From Sulfuricurvum sp. (GTDB taxonomy: Bacteria > Campylobacterota > Campylobacteria > Campylobacterales > Sulfurimonadaceae): a stretch of 64,000 nt of DNA. Position numbers and translations under genes: made by a program. Below are positions 34,369 to 44,479 of this stretch, piece by piece. The first letter of the stretch is position 1, and each line of letters opens with the position of its first letter. The DNA lies in assembly GCA_030692765.1 (NCBI GenBank), contig JAUYUB010000020.1, positions 1 to 64,000 of the forward strand, written 5' to 3'. The notes below the pieces were generated by a model. That model had not been told where the DNA came from. It ran no database searches and was given only the letters and a program-made list of their open reading frames with translations.

Positions 34369-35497
34369 TCTCGCACAGCGTGATATAGCCCACTCTCTGG
34401 GAAAATTTATCACCACAGCATTGGGTGTCGGAATGCTCATCGGTGTCGTCCTCGTCATGATCGGTATTTACCGAGGGATGGTCCATGATGCGATGATCGT
34501 CCCCAACAACATTTCCCCAGATTTATGGGTTGTGCAAAAAGACACCCTGGGACCCTTTGCCGAAAACTCACGATTACACGAAGATCTCAAATATTCTTTA
34601 AAAGGGTTCTCTGGGGTCCAAGAGGTTCATCCCCTCACCTTTCAGAGTTTACAAATCCATCTAGGGGACAAACCTGTCCGTGCTTTTACTCTTGGATATG
34701 AGGCTCTTAGCTCCTTTACCCCTTATGCTCTCACGCAAGGTCGTGCGATCACCATCCGCAGCAAAGAGATTATCGTTGATACCAAAACGGGATTTAAACT
34801 GGGGGATGCAATCACCCTGGGACGCAATACCTACACCGTAGTAGGCCTAACCCACAAAGCGGTCTCTTCAGGAGGCGATCCGATGATCTACCTCGATTTG
34901 CGCGAGGCACAGGAACTGCAATTTTTGTTCAGTAACGAGCAAATACGCAATGACAGAGAACGTGGGGCACAATCGGCCGCAACCGCTACCGTCAATGCTT
35001 TTGCCCTCACCTTAAAACCGGGATTTGATCCAAAAAGCGTAGGAGATGAGATACATCGCTGGAAACATCAAGAAGTCTACACCGCACAAGAACAAGCTGA
35101 TATCCTGACTAAAAATCTCATCGAACGCTCCGCCAAACAAATCGGGATGTTCACCGTCATCTTGTTGATCGTCTCCTCTGTCATCATCTCACTGATTATC
35201 TATACTATGACGATGGGGAAGGCCAAAGAGATCGCCATATTAAAACTCATTGGCGCATCCAATGGGATCATCACCAAAATGATCGCCCAGCAATCACTGC
35301 TTTTGGGTGGCCTTGCGTTTATCGGAGGAAACATTTTTGCCAATGCCAGCGCAAATTTCTTCCCAAAAACGGTTATTCTCATCCCCACCGATGCACTGAA
35401 ACTTTTTATCGTAATCGTCATCGTCAGTATTCTCGCCTCACTCAGTGGCATACGCTCTGCTCTCAAAATCGATCCTGCCAGTGCGATCGGGGGATAA
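34361..35497 (+). CDS. ABC exporter permease, DevC/MacB (FtsX) type
   Basis: 378 residues. A TM helix near 13-35 is followed by a ~215-residue periplasmic MacB-like domain (NISPDLWVVQKDTLGPFAE, LTLKPGFDPKSVGDEI). A C-terminal FtsX domain follows, with three helices (GMFTVILLIVSSVIISLIIY, GGLAFIGGNIFANA, LFIVIVIVSILASLSG). Length and layout are those of DevC. The stop is directly followed by the ATPase start. Confidence 0.85.
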   Translation: MINLAQRDIAHSLGKFITTALGVGMLIGVVLVMIGIYRGMVHDAMIVPNNISPDLWVVQKDTLGPFAENSRLHEDLKYSLKGFSGVQEVHPLTFQSLQIHLGDKPVRAFTLGYEALSSFTPYALTQGRAITIRSKEIIVDTKTGFKLGDAITLGRNTYTVVGLTHKAVSSGGDPMIYLDLREAQELQFLFSNEQIRNDRERGAQSAATATVNAFALTLKPGFDPKSVGDEIHRWKHQEVYTAQEQADILTKNLIERSAKQIGMFTVILLIVSSVIISLIIYTMTMGKAKEIAILKLIGASNGIITKMIAQQSLLLGGLAFIGGNIFANASANFFPKTVILIPTDALKLFIVIVIVSILASLSGIRSALKIDPASAIGG

Positions 35498-36187
35498 ATG
35501 AAAAAAATGATTATTTCCGTAGAGAACCTTTCTAAAACGTACGGTGAAGGGGAAAGTTCCGTAACGGCCATCAAAGAAGCAACATTTCAAATCTATGCTG
35601 GGGAAACCGTCGCGTTACTGGGTCCCAGCGGTTCGGGGAAGACAACGCTTATTACGATGATCGGCTGTATCACCGAGCCTACGAGCGGTAAGCTGAGCCT
35701 TGATGGCGAGTTGATGTACGATCAGAAATGGCACATCAGCGATACAAGACGCTTGCGCCGTGAAAAAATCGGATTCATTTTTCAAGCGCACAACCTCATC
35801 CCGTTTCTCAATGTTTTGGAAAATGTGACCCTCGTTCCACAAATGAATGGGGTAAAAAGTGATGAGGCCAATCAAACCGCCAAAGAGCTTTTGGACTACC
35901 TTGGGGTGGAAGACAAATTAACTAAAATGCCCTCTCAGCTCTCAGGAGGTCAAAGCCAGAGGGTAGCGATTGCCCGATCTCTGGCAAACAGCCCCAAGAT
36001 TATCTTAGCCGATGAGCCCACAGCCGCCTTGGACGGTGAACGGGCACTCTCCGTTATGCAGCTTTTACGCAAGCTTGCTCACGAACAAGAAGTAGCGATC
36101 GTGGTCGTAACCCACGATGAACGTATGCTTCCGCTATTTGATCGTATTTTACGGGTTGAGGATGGTGTAGTAAAAGAGGCTGTCTAA
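35498..36187 (+). CDS. ABC exporter ATP-binding protein, DevA/LolD-like
   Basis: 229 residues. Walker A LLGPSGSGKTTL near 40, Q-loop FIFQAHNLIPF, signature LSGGQSQRVAIARSLA, Walker B IILADEPTAALD and the H-loop VVVTHDE are all intact. With the permease, adaptor and TolC-like genes it forms a complete tripartite exporter of unknown substrate. Last gene of the FNR-controlled operon; the SCO gene follows after 65 bases with a probable own -10 (TATACT in GCTATACTAAT). Confidence 0.92.
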   Translation: MKKMIISVENLSKTYGEGESSVTAIKEATFQIYAGETVALLGPSGSGKTTLITMIGCITEPTSGKLSLDGELMYDQKWHISDTRRLRREKIGFIFQAHNLIPFLNVLENVTLVPQMNGVKSDEANQTAKELLDYLGVEDKLTKMPSQLSGGQSQRVAIARSLANSPKIILADEPTAALDGERALSVMQLLRKLAHEQEVAIVVVTHDERMLPLFDRILRVEDGVVKEAV

Positions 36188-36252
36188 AGAGTTTTATTTT
36201 ATATGCATGTTACGCTATACTAATATTAATCTATAAACTTAAAAGAACTATT

Positions 36253-36810
36253 ATGAAGAAAACAATATCGGGCGTCATACTCTTGTCTATGATGCTTGGG
36301 CTGCTGATGCTGTTCCCTTTGATAGCAGGGCTTATGGGACAAAATACCCGTTCTATAGAAGTCAATATCCCCTCTGTTTCACAGCCATTTTTAAAAAAAG
36401 AACACTCACCCGCAGTGCTCCTTTATTTTGGATATGTTGGCTGTACGACCGTTTGTATCCCTGCACTCAATACAATGGCCCCAATGTACACACGCCTTCA
36501 ACAACAGTATCCCTCTCTTGGATTTTATTTTGTCAATCTTAACCCGACACAGCCATCCGATTGGCCACAAAGCTTTGCCAAAAGTTTTCATCCCGATTTT
36601 CATGGTGTTTATGCAACCAAAACAGAAGTAGAACAACTTGAACGGGATTTTAATCTTGCCGTAACTGCCAATGATCAAGACATAGGGCACTCTTCCAACC
36701 TCTATCTTATGATAAAAGAAAACGATCACTATACCCTCAAACACATCTATAATACACACCCCTATGATGAGTATCAAATAAAACAAGATCTACAAAGGCT
36801 GGTTGCATGA
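36253..36810 (+). CDS. SCO1/SenC family copper/thiol protein
   Basis: 185 residues, one N-terminal anchor, thioredoxin-like fold facing the periplasm. Copper/thiol motif GCTTVC with Cys64 and Cys68 (CxxxC) and His146 in DIGHSSNLYLM, the third ligand. Such proteins deliver copper to cytochrome oxidases or act as thiol reductants. No oxidase gene is adjacent, so the client is unknown; nos or cytochrome oxidase genes elsewhere are possible. The stop overlaps the GGDEF-EAL gene by 4 bases. Confidence 0.85.
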   Translation: MKKTISGVILLSMMLGLLMLFPLIAGLMGQNTRSIEVNIPSVSQPFLKKEHSPAVLLYFGYVGCTTVCIPALNTMAPMYTRLQQQYPSLGFYFVNLNPTQPSDWPQSFAKSFHPDFHGVYATKTEVEQLERDFNLAVTANDQDIGHSSNLYLMIKENDHYTLKHIYNTHPYDEYQIKQDLQRLVA

Positions 36811-39089
36811 TCCCCTTTACCTTTCTGAAAAAATCTGAACAAGTATCATTGGAGTCCAGCTACCTCAAAGCCGATAAGCATATGATGTGGATACTGCTGG
36901 CGCATGCTTTTGTTGCCATCTTTGTAACCTCATCCTATTATGATACCTACTGGCTTGGTATTGCAGGCAGTCTGGTGATTCTAAGTCTGTGCACCATTTC
37001 GTATTTCATACTGAGAGGAACGGTGTGGTTTCGTTTCATCGCTGCAGTTACCCTTATGATGTTTACCGCGATCTACATACAACAGCATCTAGGACGCATC
37101 GAAATGCATTTTCACGTCTTCATCGGTCTTGCGATTTTGACGATCTACAAAGACACTCGGCCAATGTTCATGGCCAGTGCCGCAATTATTGTGCACCATT
37201 TTTTCTTTAATTGGCTTCAGTCTCATCAGCTCTATATTGGTCAAAATCCAATTATGATTTTCAGCTATGGATGCGGGCTTGAATACGTATATTTGCATGG
37301 GGTTATGGTTGCCGCAGAAGCGATTGTATTGGGGTATATCATCCAAGACTCCACGAAGCAATATCTCAAAAGTATACAAGCCGAAGAAAAGCTGAAACTC
37401 TCTGCCAGCGTTTTCACCCATGCTCATGAGGGAATTTTGATTACCGATACCGATGGGAATATTATGGATGTAAATAATGCTTTTACTGCCATTACCGGCT
37501 ACACACGAGAGGAAGCCATCGGTCAAAATTCACGTCTGCTTAATTCCGGTCGTCAGCCAAAAGAGTACTATGTCACCATGTGGAGCGACTTGATCGATAA
37601 AGGTCACTGGTACGGCGAAATTTGGAATCGACGCAAAAGCGGTGAAGTGTACGCCGAGATGCTGACTATCAGCGCCGTATACGATTCCCAAGGAGATGCT
37701 TTGCATTATGTTGCGCTGTTCTCGGATATCAGTGCAGCGAAAGAACACGAAAAACAGCTCCAGCGGATTGCTTATTACGACTCTCTGACAGCTTTGCCTA
37801 ATCGGGTTTTGTTGGCCGATCGTTTGCATCAAGCTATGACGCAGTCGCATCGACGCGAACAGCCCTTAGCGGTGATCTATCTCGATCTGGATGGATTCAA
37901 AACCATCAACGACACGCATGGCCATGATATCGGAGATCAGCTTTTGATCGCATTGTCCAATCGTATGAAGCAAACTCTTCGAGAAGGGGACACGCTGGCT
38001 CGTATCGGGGGAGATGAATTTGTCGCGATCTTGGTCGATCTGGCAAATAAAGCGGCCAGCGAATCGATGATCACCAGGCTACTTTTAGCCGCTGCACAAC
38101 CGGTACATCTGGACGATTTAAAACTTCAAGTATCTGCCAGCATAGGAGTCACTTTTTACCCCCAAACGCAAGAAACTGATGCGGACTTACTGATGCGTCA
38201 AGCCGATAACGCCATGTATCAAGCAAAACTCGCCGGAAAAAACCGTTTTCATCTCTTTGATACCGAACATGACAGCAATATCCGAAGCCACAATGAAAAT
38301 GTTGAACGTATCCGCACGGCGCTGCATGCCAATGAGTTTGTACTGTACTATCAGCCAAAAGTAAACATGCGTACAGGAAAAGTGATCGGTGTCGAGGCGC
38401 TCATCCGTTGGCAGCATCCGCAAAAAGGACTCTTGGCTCCAGCATTGTTCCTCCCGACTATCGAAAATCATCCTGTAGCCATCGATCTGGGCGAATGGGT
38501 CATGAATACGGCATTGACCCAAATAGAACTTTGGCACAGCGAAGGTCTCGACATACCCGTAAGCGTCAACATCGGAGCCCGTCAATTAAGCCAAGGGAAT
38601 TTTGTTGAGCGTCTACAAGAGATACTCTCTCTTCATCCCAATACGAAACCATCGTGTTTAGAGCTGGAAGTGCTCGAAACCAGTGCACTCGATAATATAG
38701 AGCAAGCATTTACAGTTATTGAAGAATGCCGCCAGATCGGTGTTGAATTTGCATTGGACGACTTTGGTACAGGCTATTCTTCTTTAACCTATTTAAAGCA
38801 TCTGCCAGTTGCTATGCTGAAAATCGATCAAACCTTTGTCCGTGATATGCTCGAAGATCCAGACGATTTAGCTATATTAAAAGGAGTTATCGGTCTTGCA
38901 ACAGCCTTTCATCGTATAGTTATCGCTGAAGGAGTGGAAACCGTAGAACATGGAGAAATGCTCTTACAATTAGGTTGTGACCTCGCTCAAGGGTATGGAA
39001 TAGCACGACCAATGCCGGCAGACCAATTGCCACAGTGGGTGAAGACTTGGAAACCTGACCCAAAATGGGTCAATACCCTCTCTTTGTGA
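36807..39089 (+). CDS. Polytopic membrane PAS-GGDEF-EAL protein
   Basis: 760 residues. The N-terminal ~190 residues hold about six membrane helices with a His-rich core (GRIEMHFHVFIGLAILTIYK, IIVHHFFFNWLQ, LEYVYLHGVMV). A PAS domain follows (HAHEGILITDTDGNIMDVNN, near 210-320), then GGDEF with intact IGGDEF and EAL with VEALIRW, LEVLETSAL, LDDFGTGYSSL and KIDQTF. The second-metal/catalytic region looks complete. It is translationally coupled to the SCO gene (ATGA). The His-rich membrane part might bind heme or metal; this is a guess from the paired histidines. Confidence 0.88.
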   Translation: MIPFTFLKKSEQVSLESSYLKADKHMMWILLAHAFVAIFVTSSYYDTYWLGIAGSLVILSLCTISYFILRGTVWFRFIAAVTLMMFTAIYIQQHLGRIEMHFHVFIGLAILTIYKDTRPMFMASAAIIVHHFFFNWLQSHQLYIGQNPIMIFSYGCGLEYVYLHGVMVAAEAIVLGYIIQDSTKQYLKSIQAEEKLKLSASVFTHAHEGILITDTDGNIMDVNNAFTAITGYTREEAIGQNSRLLNSGRQPKEYYVTMWSDLIDKGHWYGEIWNRRKSGEVYAEMLTISAVYDSQGDALHYVALFSDISAAKEHEKQLQRIAYYDSLTALPNRVLLADRLHQAMTQSHRREQPLAVIYLDLDGFKTINDTHGHDIGDQLLIALSNRMKQTLREGDTLARIGGDEFVAILVDLANKAASESMITRLLLAAAQPVHLDDLKLQVSASIGVTFYPQTQETDADLLMRQADNAMYQAKLAGKNRFHLFDTEHDSNIRSHNENVERIRTALHANEFVLYYQPKVNMRTGKVIGVEALIRWQHPQKGLLAPALFLPTIENHPVAIDLGEWVMNTALTQIELWHSEGLDIPVSVNIGARQLSQGNFVERLQEILSLHPNTKPSCLELEVLETSALDNIEQAFTVIEECRQIGVEFALDDFGTGYSSLTYLKHLPVAMLKIDQTFVRDMLEDPDDLAILKGVIGLATAFHRIVIAEGVETVEHGEMLLQLGCDLAQGYGIARPMPADQLPQWVKTWKPDPKWVNTLSL

Positions 39090-39138
39090 CCGCTAAATCT
39101 TTCTATAAACGAACAAAAAAGGAAGTAACTCTCTAGAA

Positions 39139-39489
39139 TTAAAACCGATCTTTAAGATCTCCATTGTAGTGAATGTCATTCTTGGTAGCATTTTCATCGT
39201 TTAGCCATGCTGGCGTCTCACTGCCTTCTCGCTCCAACTTATCGCGCTCTGCATTGAGCTCATCCTCACTGTAAGCAAACGACATATCCGCAGCGATAAC
39301 ATGTGCCATCTCTTGAATTTTAACAAGCTTGGCGATTTCCTCTTCCACTCCGGAACCTTCGATAGTGACGATTATGCGTCCCTTCTCATCATGAAAATGG
39401 TAGTCGCAGTAATCCGCGTTTTTAAGTGCTTCTACAACTTCTTCGGTATAATTTGGGCTCGTTTGAACCACGATGCTGGATATATTCAT
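39139..39489 (-). CDS. napD: Nap chaperone NapD
   Basis: 116 residues, ferredoxin-like fold. NISSIVVQTSPNYTEEVVEALKN at the start, then GRIIVTIEGSG, match NapD, which binds the Tat signal of NapA and holds it until the cofactor is in place. The C-terminal ~35 residues are an acidic/charged extension often seen in Campylobacterota. Last gene of napA-napB-napF-napD; it converges on the GGDEF-EAL gene. Confidence 0.85.
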   Translation of the reverse strand: MNISSIVVQTSPNYTEEVVEALKNADYCDYHFHDEKGRIIVTIEGSGVEEEIAKLVKIQEMAHVIAADMSFAYSEDELNAERDKLEREGSETPAWLNDENATKNDIHYNGDLKDRF

Positions 39490-39516
39490 ACATTTCTCCC
39501 GTGATAATATTTATTT

Positions 39517-39993
39517 TTATGCCGATAGCATGATAGCTTCGCTTGGGCATACCGCGACACAGTAGCCGCATCCCGTACACCGATCAGGAATGATAATCGG
39601 ACAAAACATCCCCTCAAACACAATGGCATTCTCCATACACGGCTCTTTGCACGAAAAGCAGATCGTATCATGATGAGACATACAACTCATCGTAGAAATA
39701 CGCGCTTTTGCCTGGATAAACCGTTGCGGATCATTGAGTACATTTGGGGCACACGCTTCTAGGCACTTGTGACAATCACTGCACCCGTTTACCGAAAAAT
39801 CCAAAAAAGGGACCCCGTGAGCATCCCGTTTAATTATCTTTTCTTCACACACACCGACACACATCGCATCGCAGGTTTTACACTCTGCATACGTTGCCTC
39901 TGCAACCGCATAAGGAGGACGGATAACCGTATTCTCCTCTTTAAAAAGTTGTGAAATGGCGCCGAAAAAACCACCACGTGCCGTACTTGCCAT
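39517..39993 (-). CDS. napF: NapF-like 4Fe-4S ferredoxin
   Basis: 158 residues, cytoplasmic. Cysteine clusters CKTCDAMCVGVC, CSDCHKCLEAC, CFSCKEPC and CTGCGYCVAVCP can carry up to four iron-sulfur clusters. Located one base after napB. NapF is thought to help mature NapA or its iron-sulfur cluster in the cytoplasm rather than take part in respiration. Confidence 0.88.
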   Translation of the reverse strand: MASTARGGFFGAISQLFKEENTVIRPPYAVAEATYAECKTCDAMCVGVCEEKIIKRDAHGVPFLDFSVNGCSDCHKCLEACAPNVLNDPQRFIQAKARISTMSCMSHHDTICFSCKEPCMENAIVFEGMFCPIIIPDRCTGCGYCVAVCPSEAIMLSA

Positions 39994-39994
39994 A

Positions 39995-40609
39995 TTAGAG
40001 TCCGTTACCAGCTTTTACACCAATCTCAAGATGTTCCATAAGATACGATTTCTTTTCGTATTTTCGTCCTACAGGATCGAGACAATCTTTTTTAAACTTA
40101 TTCTCAATACGCAACTTACCTTGATGTTGTGGGGCATGACATTGCGTACAGTTGAATCGCCCCTGCCACAATGCTCCCTTAAGATCTTGTTTAACGATCT
40201 TGTCGTGATCTACTTCCGTAAAATGGCCATTTTTATCCAATGCAACATTGGGTCTAAAGCTCGTAAAATGCGTTGGAGGAATCGGAGTTGCCTGCATTGT
40301 TGTTGCGACATCGGGCATATGACATCCCAGACATGCATTGTTCTCTTTGGTAATCTCTCCAAAATCACTGATATCATGAGGAATCATCGGCGGTGCATCC
40401 GGAAACGCACGTGGAATTTTTTTGGACGTTCCAGCAGTATCTGCACCGTATTTTGTTCCATCTGGCTTAGCATTCACTTCACTGTATAAATCTGTCGAAC
40501 GCATCCCCAATTGATTTTCATCAACGGCCTTCTTTGCTGCAGCAGCATAGACACCGCTTATTAAGATACTTGCAGTCACTAAACTGCTAATAAATCTATT
40601 TGCTTTCAT
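39995..40609 (-). CDS. napB: Periplasmic nitrate reductase diheme cytochrome c subunit
   Basis: 204 residues from the ATG at 40609; the open frame upstream lies inside napA and lacks a signal peptide, whereas MKANRFISSLVTASILISG is a clear one. Two heme sites: CLGCH (Cys93, Cys96, His97) and CTQCH (Cys154, Cys157, His158), with distal histidines in PPTHFTS and FTEVDHDKIV. Donates electrons to NapA. Separated from napA by 10 bases; in most relatives napG and napH lie between them. Confidence 0.93.
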   Translation of the reverse strand: MKANRFISSLVTASILISGVYAAAAKKAVDENQLGMRSTDLYSEVNAKPDGTKYGADTAGTSKKIPRAFPDAPPMIPHDISDFGEITKENNACLGCHMPDVATTMQATPIPPTHFTSFRPNVALDKNGHFTEVDHDKIVKQDLKGALWQGRFNCTQCHAPQHQGKLRIENKFKKDCLDPVGRKYEKKSYLMEHLEIGVKAGNGL

Positions 40610-40619
40610 GGTTGTCTCC

Positions 40620-43409
40620 TTACGCTTTGTAAATCTTGACCGCACATTTCTTGTGGTCAATTTCTTTTGATATCGGACACGTATGATCCAGACATACTTT
40701 ATTAATAAAGACTTTTTCATCAAACCATGGAACAAACACCAAACCTTTTGGAGGACGGTTACGACCTCGTGTCTCAACGTGTGCCTTTACTTTACCGCGA
40801 CGTGACTCTACCCATACCATCTCCCCGCGTTTAACACCGCGTTTTTCGGCATCGGAAGGGTGCATATAACACAATGCCTCAGGCACTGCGCGGTACAGTT
40901 CGGGAACACGCATCGTCATCGTTCCGCTGTGCCAGTGCTCAAGAACACGACCCGTACACAACCAGATGTCATAGTTCTTATCCGGTACTTCGGTCGGCTC
41001 CATGTAAGGACGGAAAAAGATCTTGGCTTTGTTTTCTAAATGAACTTTATCTTTATTGGTAACGCCTTGTAGATTTCCTGTTGGGATCTCTTTGAATGCA
41101 TGCCCGTAAAACGCAAACTCGCCGTTGTTTGCTTTTTTAGCATACGGGTCATATTCAGCGTTATAACGCCAGAAAGTCTCCTTGCCATCCACAACCGGCC
41201 ATTTCAGTCCACGTACTTTGTGATAGGTATCAAAATCAGCATAATCATGCCCATGACCATCTCCAAATTCACGATACTCTTCCCATAGGTATTTTTGCAA
41301 GAAGAAACCATATCCTTTAAACGGTTTTCCGTCACTCCCGATCACATTACGCTTATCCCCTTCGACTTCAGAGTTTTGATACCCTTTTCCGACCGGATCA
41401 GGCCATTTATGCGTTTTAGCTTTTTTGTTGGCAAATAAAACATCGTACAAAGTATCGGTCTCTTTATATCCCATAGCAATTGCACTGCTTAATACATCCG
41501 GTAATCCAACATCAAGCCCAGGTATTGCTTGCGCGCCCCATACCTCTTTGATTGTAAAACGCTTGGAAAGTTCAACAAACTGCCACGTATCAGACATCGC
41601 GTCACCTACTGGCGTGACCTGCTGACGCCAATGCTGTGTACGACGCTCTGCATTACCATAAGCACCCCATTTCTCATAGATCATCGCACTTGGTAAGATC
41701 AAGTCGGATACTTTTGCAGAAATCCCAGGATAGCCATCTGAACAAACGATGAAGTTATCCATTTCACGTGCCGCATGAATCCAATGCTCGGCATTACCAG
41801 AGTTTTGATACGGATTGTTGACACTGATCCATGCAAATTTCACTTTTCCATCTTCAATGTCACGGTGAATCTGCGTATAGTGCGATCCTACTTTTGGGTT
41901 CAGCGTCCCCTGCGGAATGGCCCAAATCTCTTCAGAGCGTTTTCGATGAGCAGGATTGGTCACCACCATATCCGCAGGTAAACGATGGGCAAAGGTTCCT
42001 ACCTCACGTGCCGTTCCGCATGCTGATGGCTGACCTGTGAGTGAAAATGCACCGCTTCCAGGTTTTGCCTGTTTTCCCAGTAAAAAGTGGATCATATACG
42101 CTTGTTCATTGACCCATGTTCCGCGTGTATGCTGGTTGAATCCCATCGTCCAGAAAGTCAAACATTTACGTTGTTTCTCAATGTAAAGATCTGCCATTTT
42201 TTGAAGTTTCTCTTTATAGCTCTCGATGCTCTCGTCCGGATCACCCTTGGATACGTGCGCTACATAGTCCAGCGTGTACGGTTCAAGCCCTTTTTTGAAC
42301 TCTTCAAACGTAATTTGCCAATGCTTGTTAGGGTCCATCGTGTTCTTCATTTCCAGCGTATCGCCTTCTTTGTAGCCCAAGTAGCCCAAGCTCACCCCCT
42401 CATCGGCGGTAAGGACTTTTGATTTTTGTTTTGCTGCCGTATCGAGTTCTTTTGAACCATATTTCTCATGCTTGATATCTTCACGCAATCCATATCCGAT
42501 ATCCACTGGACCCGTAGCAAACACGATGTTTTTATTGACAAAATCCCAATCAATAGCTTCCGGATGATTGTAAACTATCTCACGGGCAATGTAGTTTTGA
42601 ATCGCCAAATCAGTATTAGGCTTGAAAACGATCTCAACATCCGCCAAGTCCATCGTCCGATGTTTATAGGTAGACAGTACGACGATTTGCACGTTATCAG
42701 GATCACTGAGCTTACGATCAGCGACACGTGACCAAAGGATCGGATGCATCTCCGCCATATTTGAACCAAACGCGACGATCGTATTGGCAAGTTCGATGTC
42801 CTCATAACAACCCGATGGCTCATCTGCTCCAAATACGTTCATAAAGCCCGTAACCGCAGATGCCATACACAGTCTTGCGTTAGGATCAAGATTATTCGTA
42901 CGAAATCCCGCTTTCATCAGTTTAAGTGCCGCAACCCCTTCCATAACGGTTTGCTGTCCTGAACCAAACATAGCGATACCCGTAGGCCCTTTTTCTTTGA
43001 GAGCTATTTTGATATGCTTTTCCATCTCATCAAAAGCACGTTTCCAAGTAATGGTTTGAAATTGCCCTTGTTTATCAAATTCGCCATTCTCATTCATACG
43101 TAAAAGTGGTTGAGAGAGACGATCCGCGCCGTACATGATTTTAGCGTTAAAGTACCCTTTGATACAGTTAAGACCACGATTGACAGGAGCCAATGGATCA
43201 CCTTTTACCGCAACGATACGATCATCCTTGGTCGCCATCATGATTCCGCAACCTGTACCGCAAAAACGACACGCCGCTTTATCCCAACGCCATCCTGCTT
43301 GCCCTTTAGCCGCTGCTGCTTCTACTTCAGTAGGAACTGCCATACCGATTGCCGATGCTGCCGCTGCTGCCGCTGCGCTTTTTAAAAATTCTCTTCTTTC
43401 CAATGACAT
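40620..43409 (-). CDS. napA: Periplasmic nitrate reductase catalytic subunit
   Basis: 929 residues. A Tat signal ([19 protein letters not shown]) precedes a 4Fe-4S site with Cys47, Cys50, Cys54 and Cys82 (CRFCGTGC ... NCIKG) and Cys181 in ARLCMASAV, the expected molybdenum ligand. Large molybdopterin-binding domains follow ([32 protein letters not shown]). Longer than the E. coli enzyme (~830) through insertions, as usual for Campylobacterota. Reduces nitrate to nitrite in the periplasm. Promoter with a perfect TTGA-type palindrome at 43533-43546. Confidence 0.96.
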   Translation of the reverse strand: MSLERREFLKSAAAAAAASAIGMAVPTEVEAAAAKGQAGWRWDKAACRFCGTGCGIMMATKDDRIVAVKGDPLAPVNRGLNCIKGYFNAKIMYGADRLSQPLLRMNENGEFDKQGQFQTITWKRAFDEMEKHIKIALKEKGPTGIAMFGSGQQTVMEGVAALKLMKAGFRTNNLDPNARLCMASAVTGFMNVFGADEPSGCYEDIELANTIVAFGSNMAEMHPILWSRVADRKLSDPDNVQIVVLSTYKHRTMDLADVEIVFKPNTDLAIQNYIAREIVYNHPEAIDWDFVNKNIVFATGPVDIGYGLREDIKHEKYGSKELDTAAKQKSKVLTADEGVSLGYLGYKEGDTLEMKNTMDPNKHWQITFEEFKKGLEPYTLDYVAHVSKGDPDESIESYKEKLQKMADLYIEKQRKCLTFWTMGFNQHTRGTWVNEQAYMIHFLLGKQAKPGSGAFSLTGQPSACGTAREVGTFAHRLPADMVVTNPAHRKRSEEIWAIPQGTLNPKVGSHYTQIHRDIEDGKVKFAWISVNNPYQNSGNAEHWIHAAREMDNFIVCSDGYPGISAKVSDLILPSAMIYEKWGAYGNAERRTQHWRQQVTPVGDAMSDTWQFVELSKRFTIKEVWGAQAIPGLDVGLPDVLSSAIAMGYKETDTLYDVLFANKKAKTHKWPDPVGKGYQNSEVEGDKRNVIGSDGKPFKGYGFFLQKYLWEEYREFGDGHGHDYADFDTYHKVRGLKWPVVDGKETFWRYNAEYDPYAKKANNGEFAFYGHAFKEIPTGNLQGVTNKDKVHLENKAKIFFRPYMEPTEVPDKNYDIWLCTGRVLEHWHSGTMTMRVPELYRAVPEALCYMHPSDAEKRGVKRGEMVWVESRRGKVKAHVETRGRNRPPKGLVFVPWFDEKVFINKVCLDHTCPISKEIDHKKCAVKIYKA

Positions 43410-43497
43410 TACGAACTCCTTTAGTTAAATCATGTTTAATTATGATTCTAAATCACCATTATTATGATCTTCTTATGCTAAGAAATAACTTATGCAC

Positions 43498-43546
43498 TTC
43501 AGATATTATAAAGCTACTGGAGAAAAAAGGTTTTGACTTAAGTCAA
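43498..43546 (-). promoter_or_regulatory. Class II FNR-type promoter of napA
   Basis: TTGACTTAAGTCAA at 43533-43546 is a perfect palindrome. On the minus strand TATAAT covers 43510-43505 and predicts a start near 43498, putting the palindrome centre (43539.5) at -41.5. An 88-base leader to the napA ATG follows. The Crp/Fnr gene two genes upstream is one candidate activator. Confidence 0.65.
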
Positions 43547-43573
43547 GAAAATATGAAACATGAAGGAAAAATC

Positions 43574-44479
43574 CTAAAAAGGATTCTTCATAGCGTTGGT
43601 TTTTTCGAGGTTACTTTTGAGTTTCTTGAGACGAGCTGCTGTTTGGTGGAGTTCTTCACCCACTTGAATGATAACATCCTCACTTTGTTCCAATAAGTTT
43701 TTAGCTTCCGGAGTAGCGCCATACAGTCCAGCCGTTGCCGCCTCGCTTTTTTCAATCGCTTCGGTCGCACTTTCGAGTGCTTCTTCGACATTTTTGAGAA
43801 AATAATCGATGTGAGAACAGGCGATATCCAGCTCATTGTTGCTTTTGACGGCAATTTCTTCTTTTCCAGTGAGGCTTTTTGAACGATCCATGAATGTTTG
43901 TAAGTTACGCTGAATTTGTAAGGTTATGCGTCCCATATAGAGAATAATTCCAAATGAGATAACCGCCAATGCAATTTGTATACGATACGCCATCAACCGT
44001 TTTTCCATCATGTAGGTTTCGTATTGCGTTACCGCCTTATCCATGAGTAAAAGCGTACGGTCTCCATTATCATGGATAGCCTTGAGATCATCAAGATTAT
44101 GATCACCTACCAAATAACGATCAATCAATCCTGCCATCCGATTCCAGTGAGCGTAAACCTCCATCATCGTCGTTTCAATTTTAGCATTTGAAAACCCGTG
44201 ATAATCAGAGGTGGCAGCACTGAGCTTTTTGAAGTTTTGGTCAAACTCTCCTCGTGCCAGCTGAAGCTTTTCATACGCACCTTCTTCATCTACTAACAAA
44301 CGATGTAACTCTAACACGGTTCGCTGGGAGAGCATTCGCTGTTTACCGGCGATGTTGATCACTTTGGCGTCGTATTTTTGATCCATGTTTAGCCATATAT
44401 CTACCATGATGATCGTAATAAGATTGAGTGACAAAATAGCGACGATCCATCGTACTTTCGTGGTTATGGATTGCATCAA
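43574..44479 (-). CDS. PilJ/NIT-type membrane sensor protein without output domain
   Basis: 301 residues. Membrane helices near 11-31 and 168-190 enclose a helical periplasmic domain that begins with INIAGKQRMLSQR near residue 42, the pattern of the nitrate-binding P-box in NarX-like and PilJ-type sensors. The cytoplasmic C-terminus (~110 residues) is coiled coil with no kinase, cyclase or chemotaxis signaling motif. It overlaps the end of the Crp/Fnr gene by 4 bases, and napA follows downstream on the same strand, so it most likely senses nitrate or nitrite and signals by protein contact. The mechanism is inference. Confidence 0.75.
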   Translation of the reverse strand: MMQSITTKVRWIVAILSLNLITIIMVDIWLNMDQKYDAKVINIAGKQRMLSQRTVLELHRLLVDEEGAYEKLQLARGEFDQNFKKLSAATSDYHGFSNAKIETTMMEVYAHWNRMAGLIDRYLVGDHNLDDLKAIHDNGDRTLLLMDKAVTQYETYMMEKRLMAYRIQIALAVISFGIILYMGRITLQIQRNLQTFMDRSKSLTGKEEIAVKSNNELDIACSHIDYFLKNVEEALESATEAIEKSEAATAGLYGATPEAKNLLEQSEDVIIQVGEELHQTAARLKKLKSNLEKTNAMKNPF

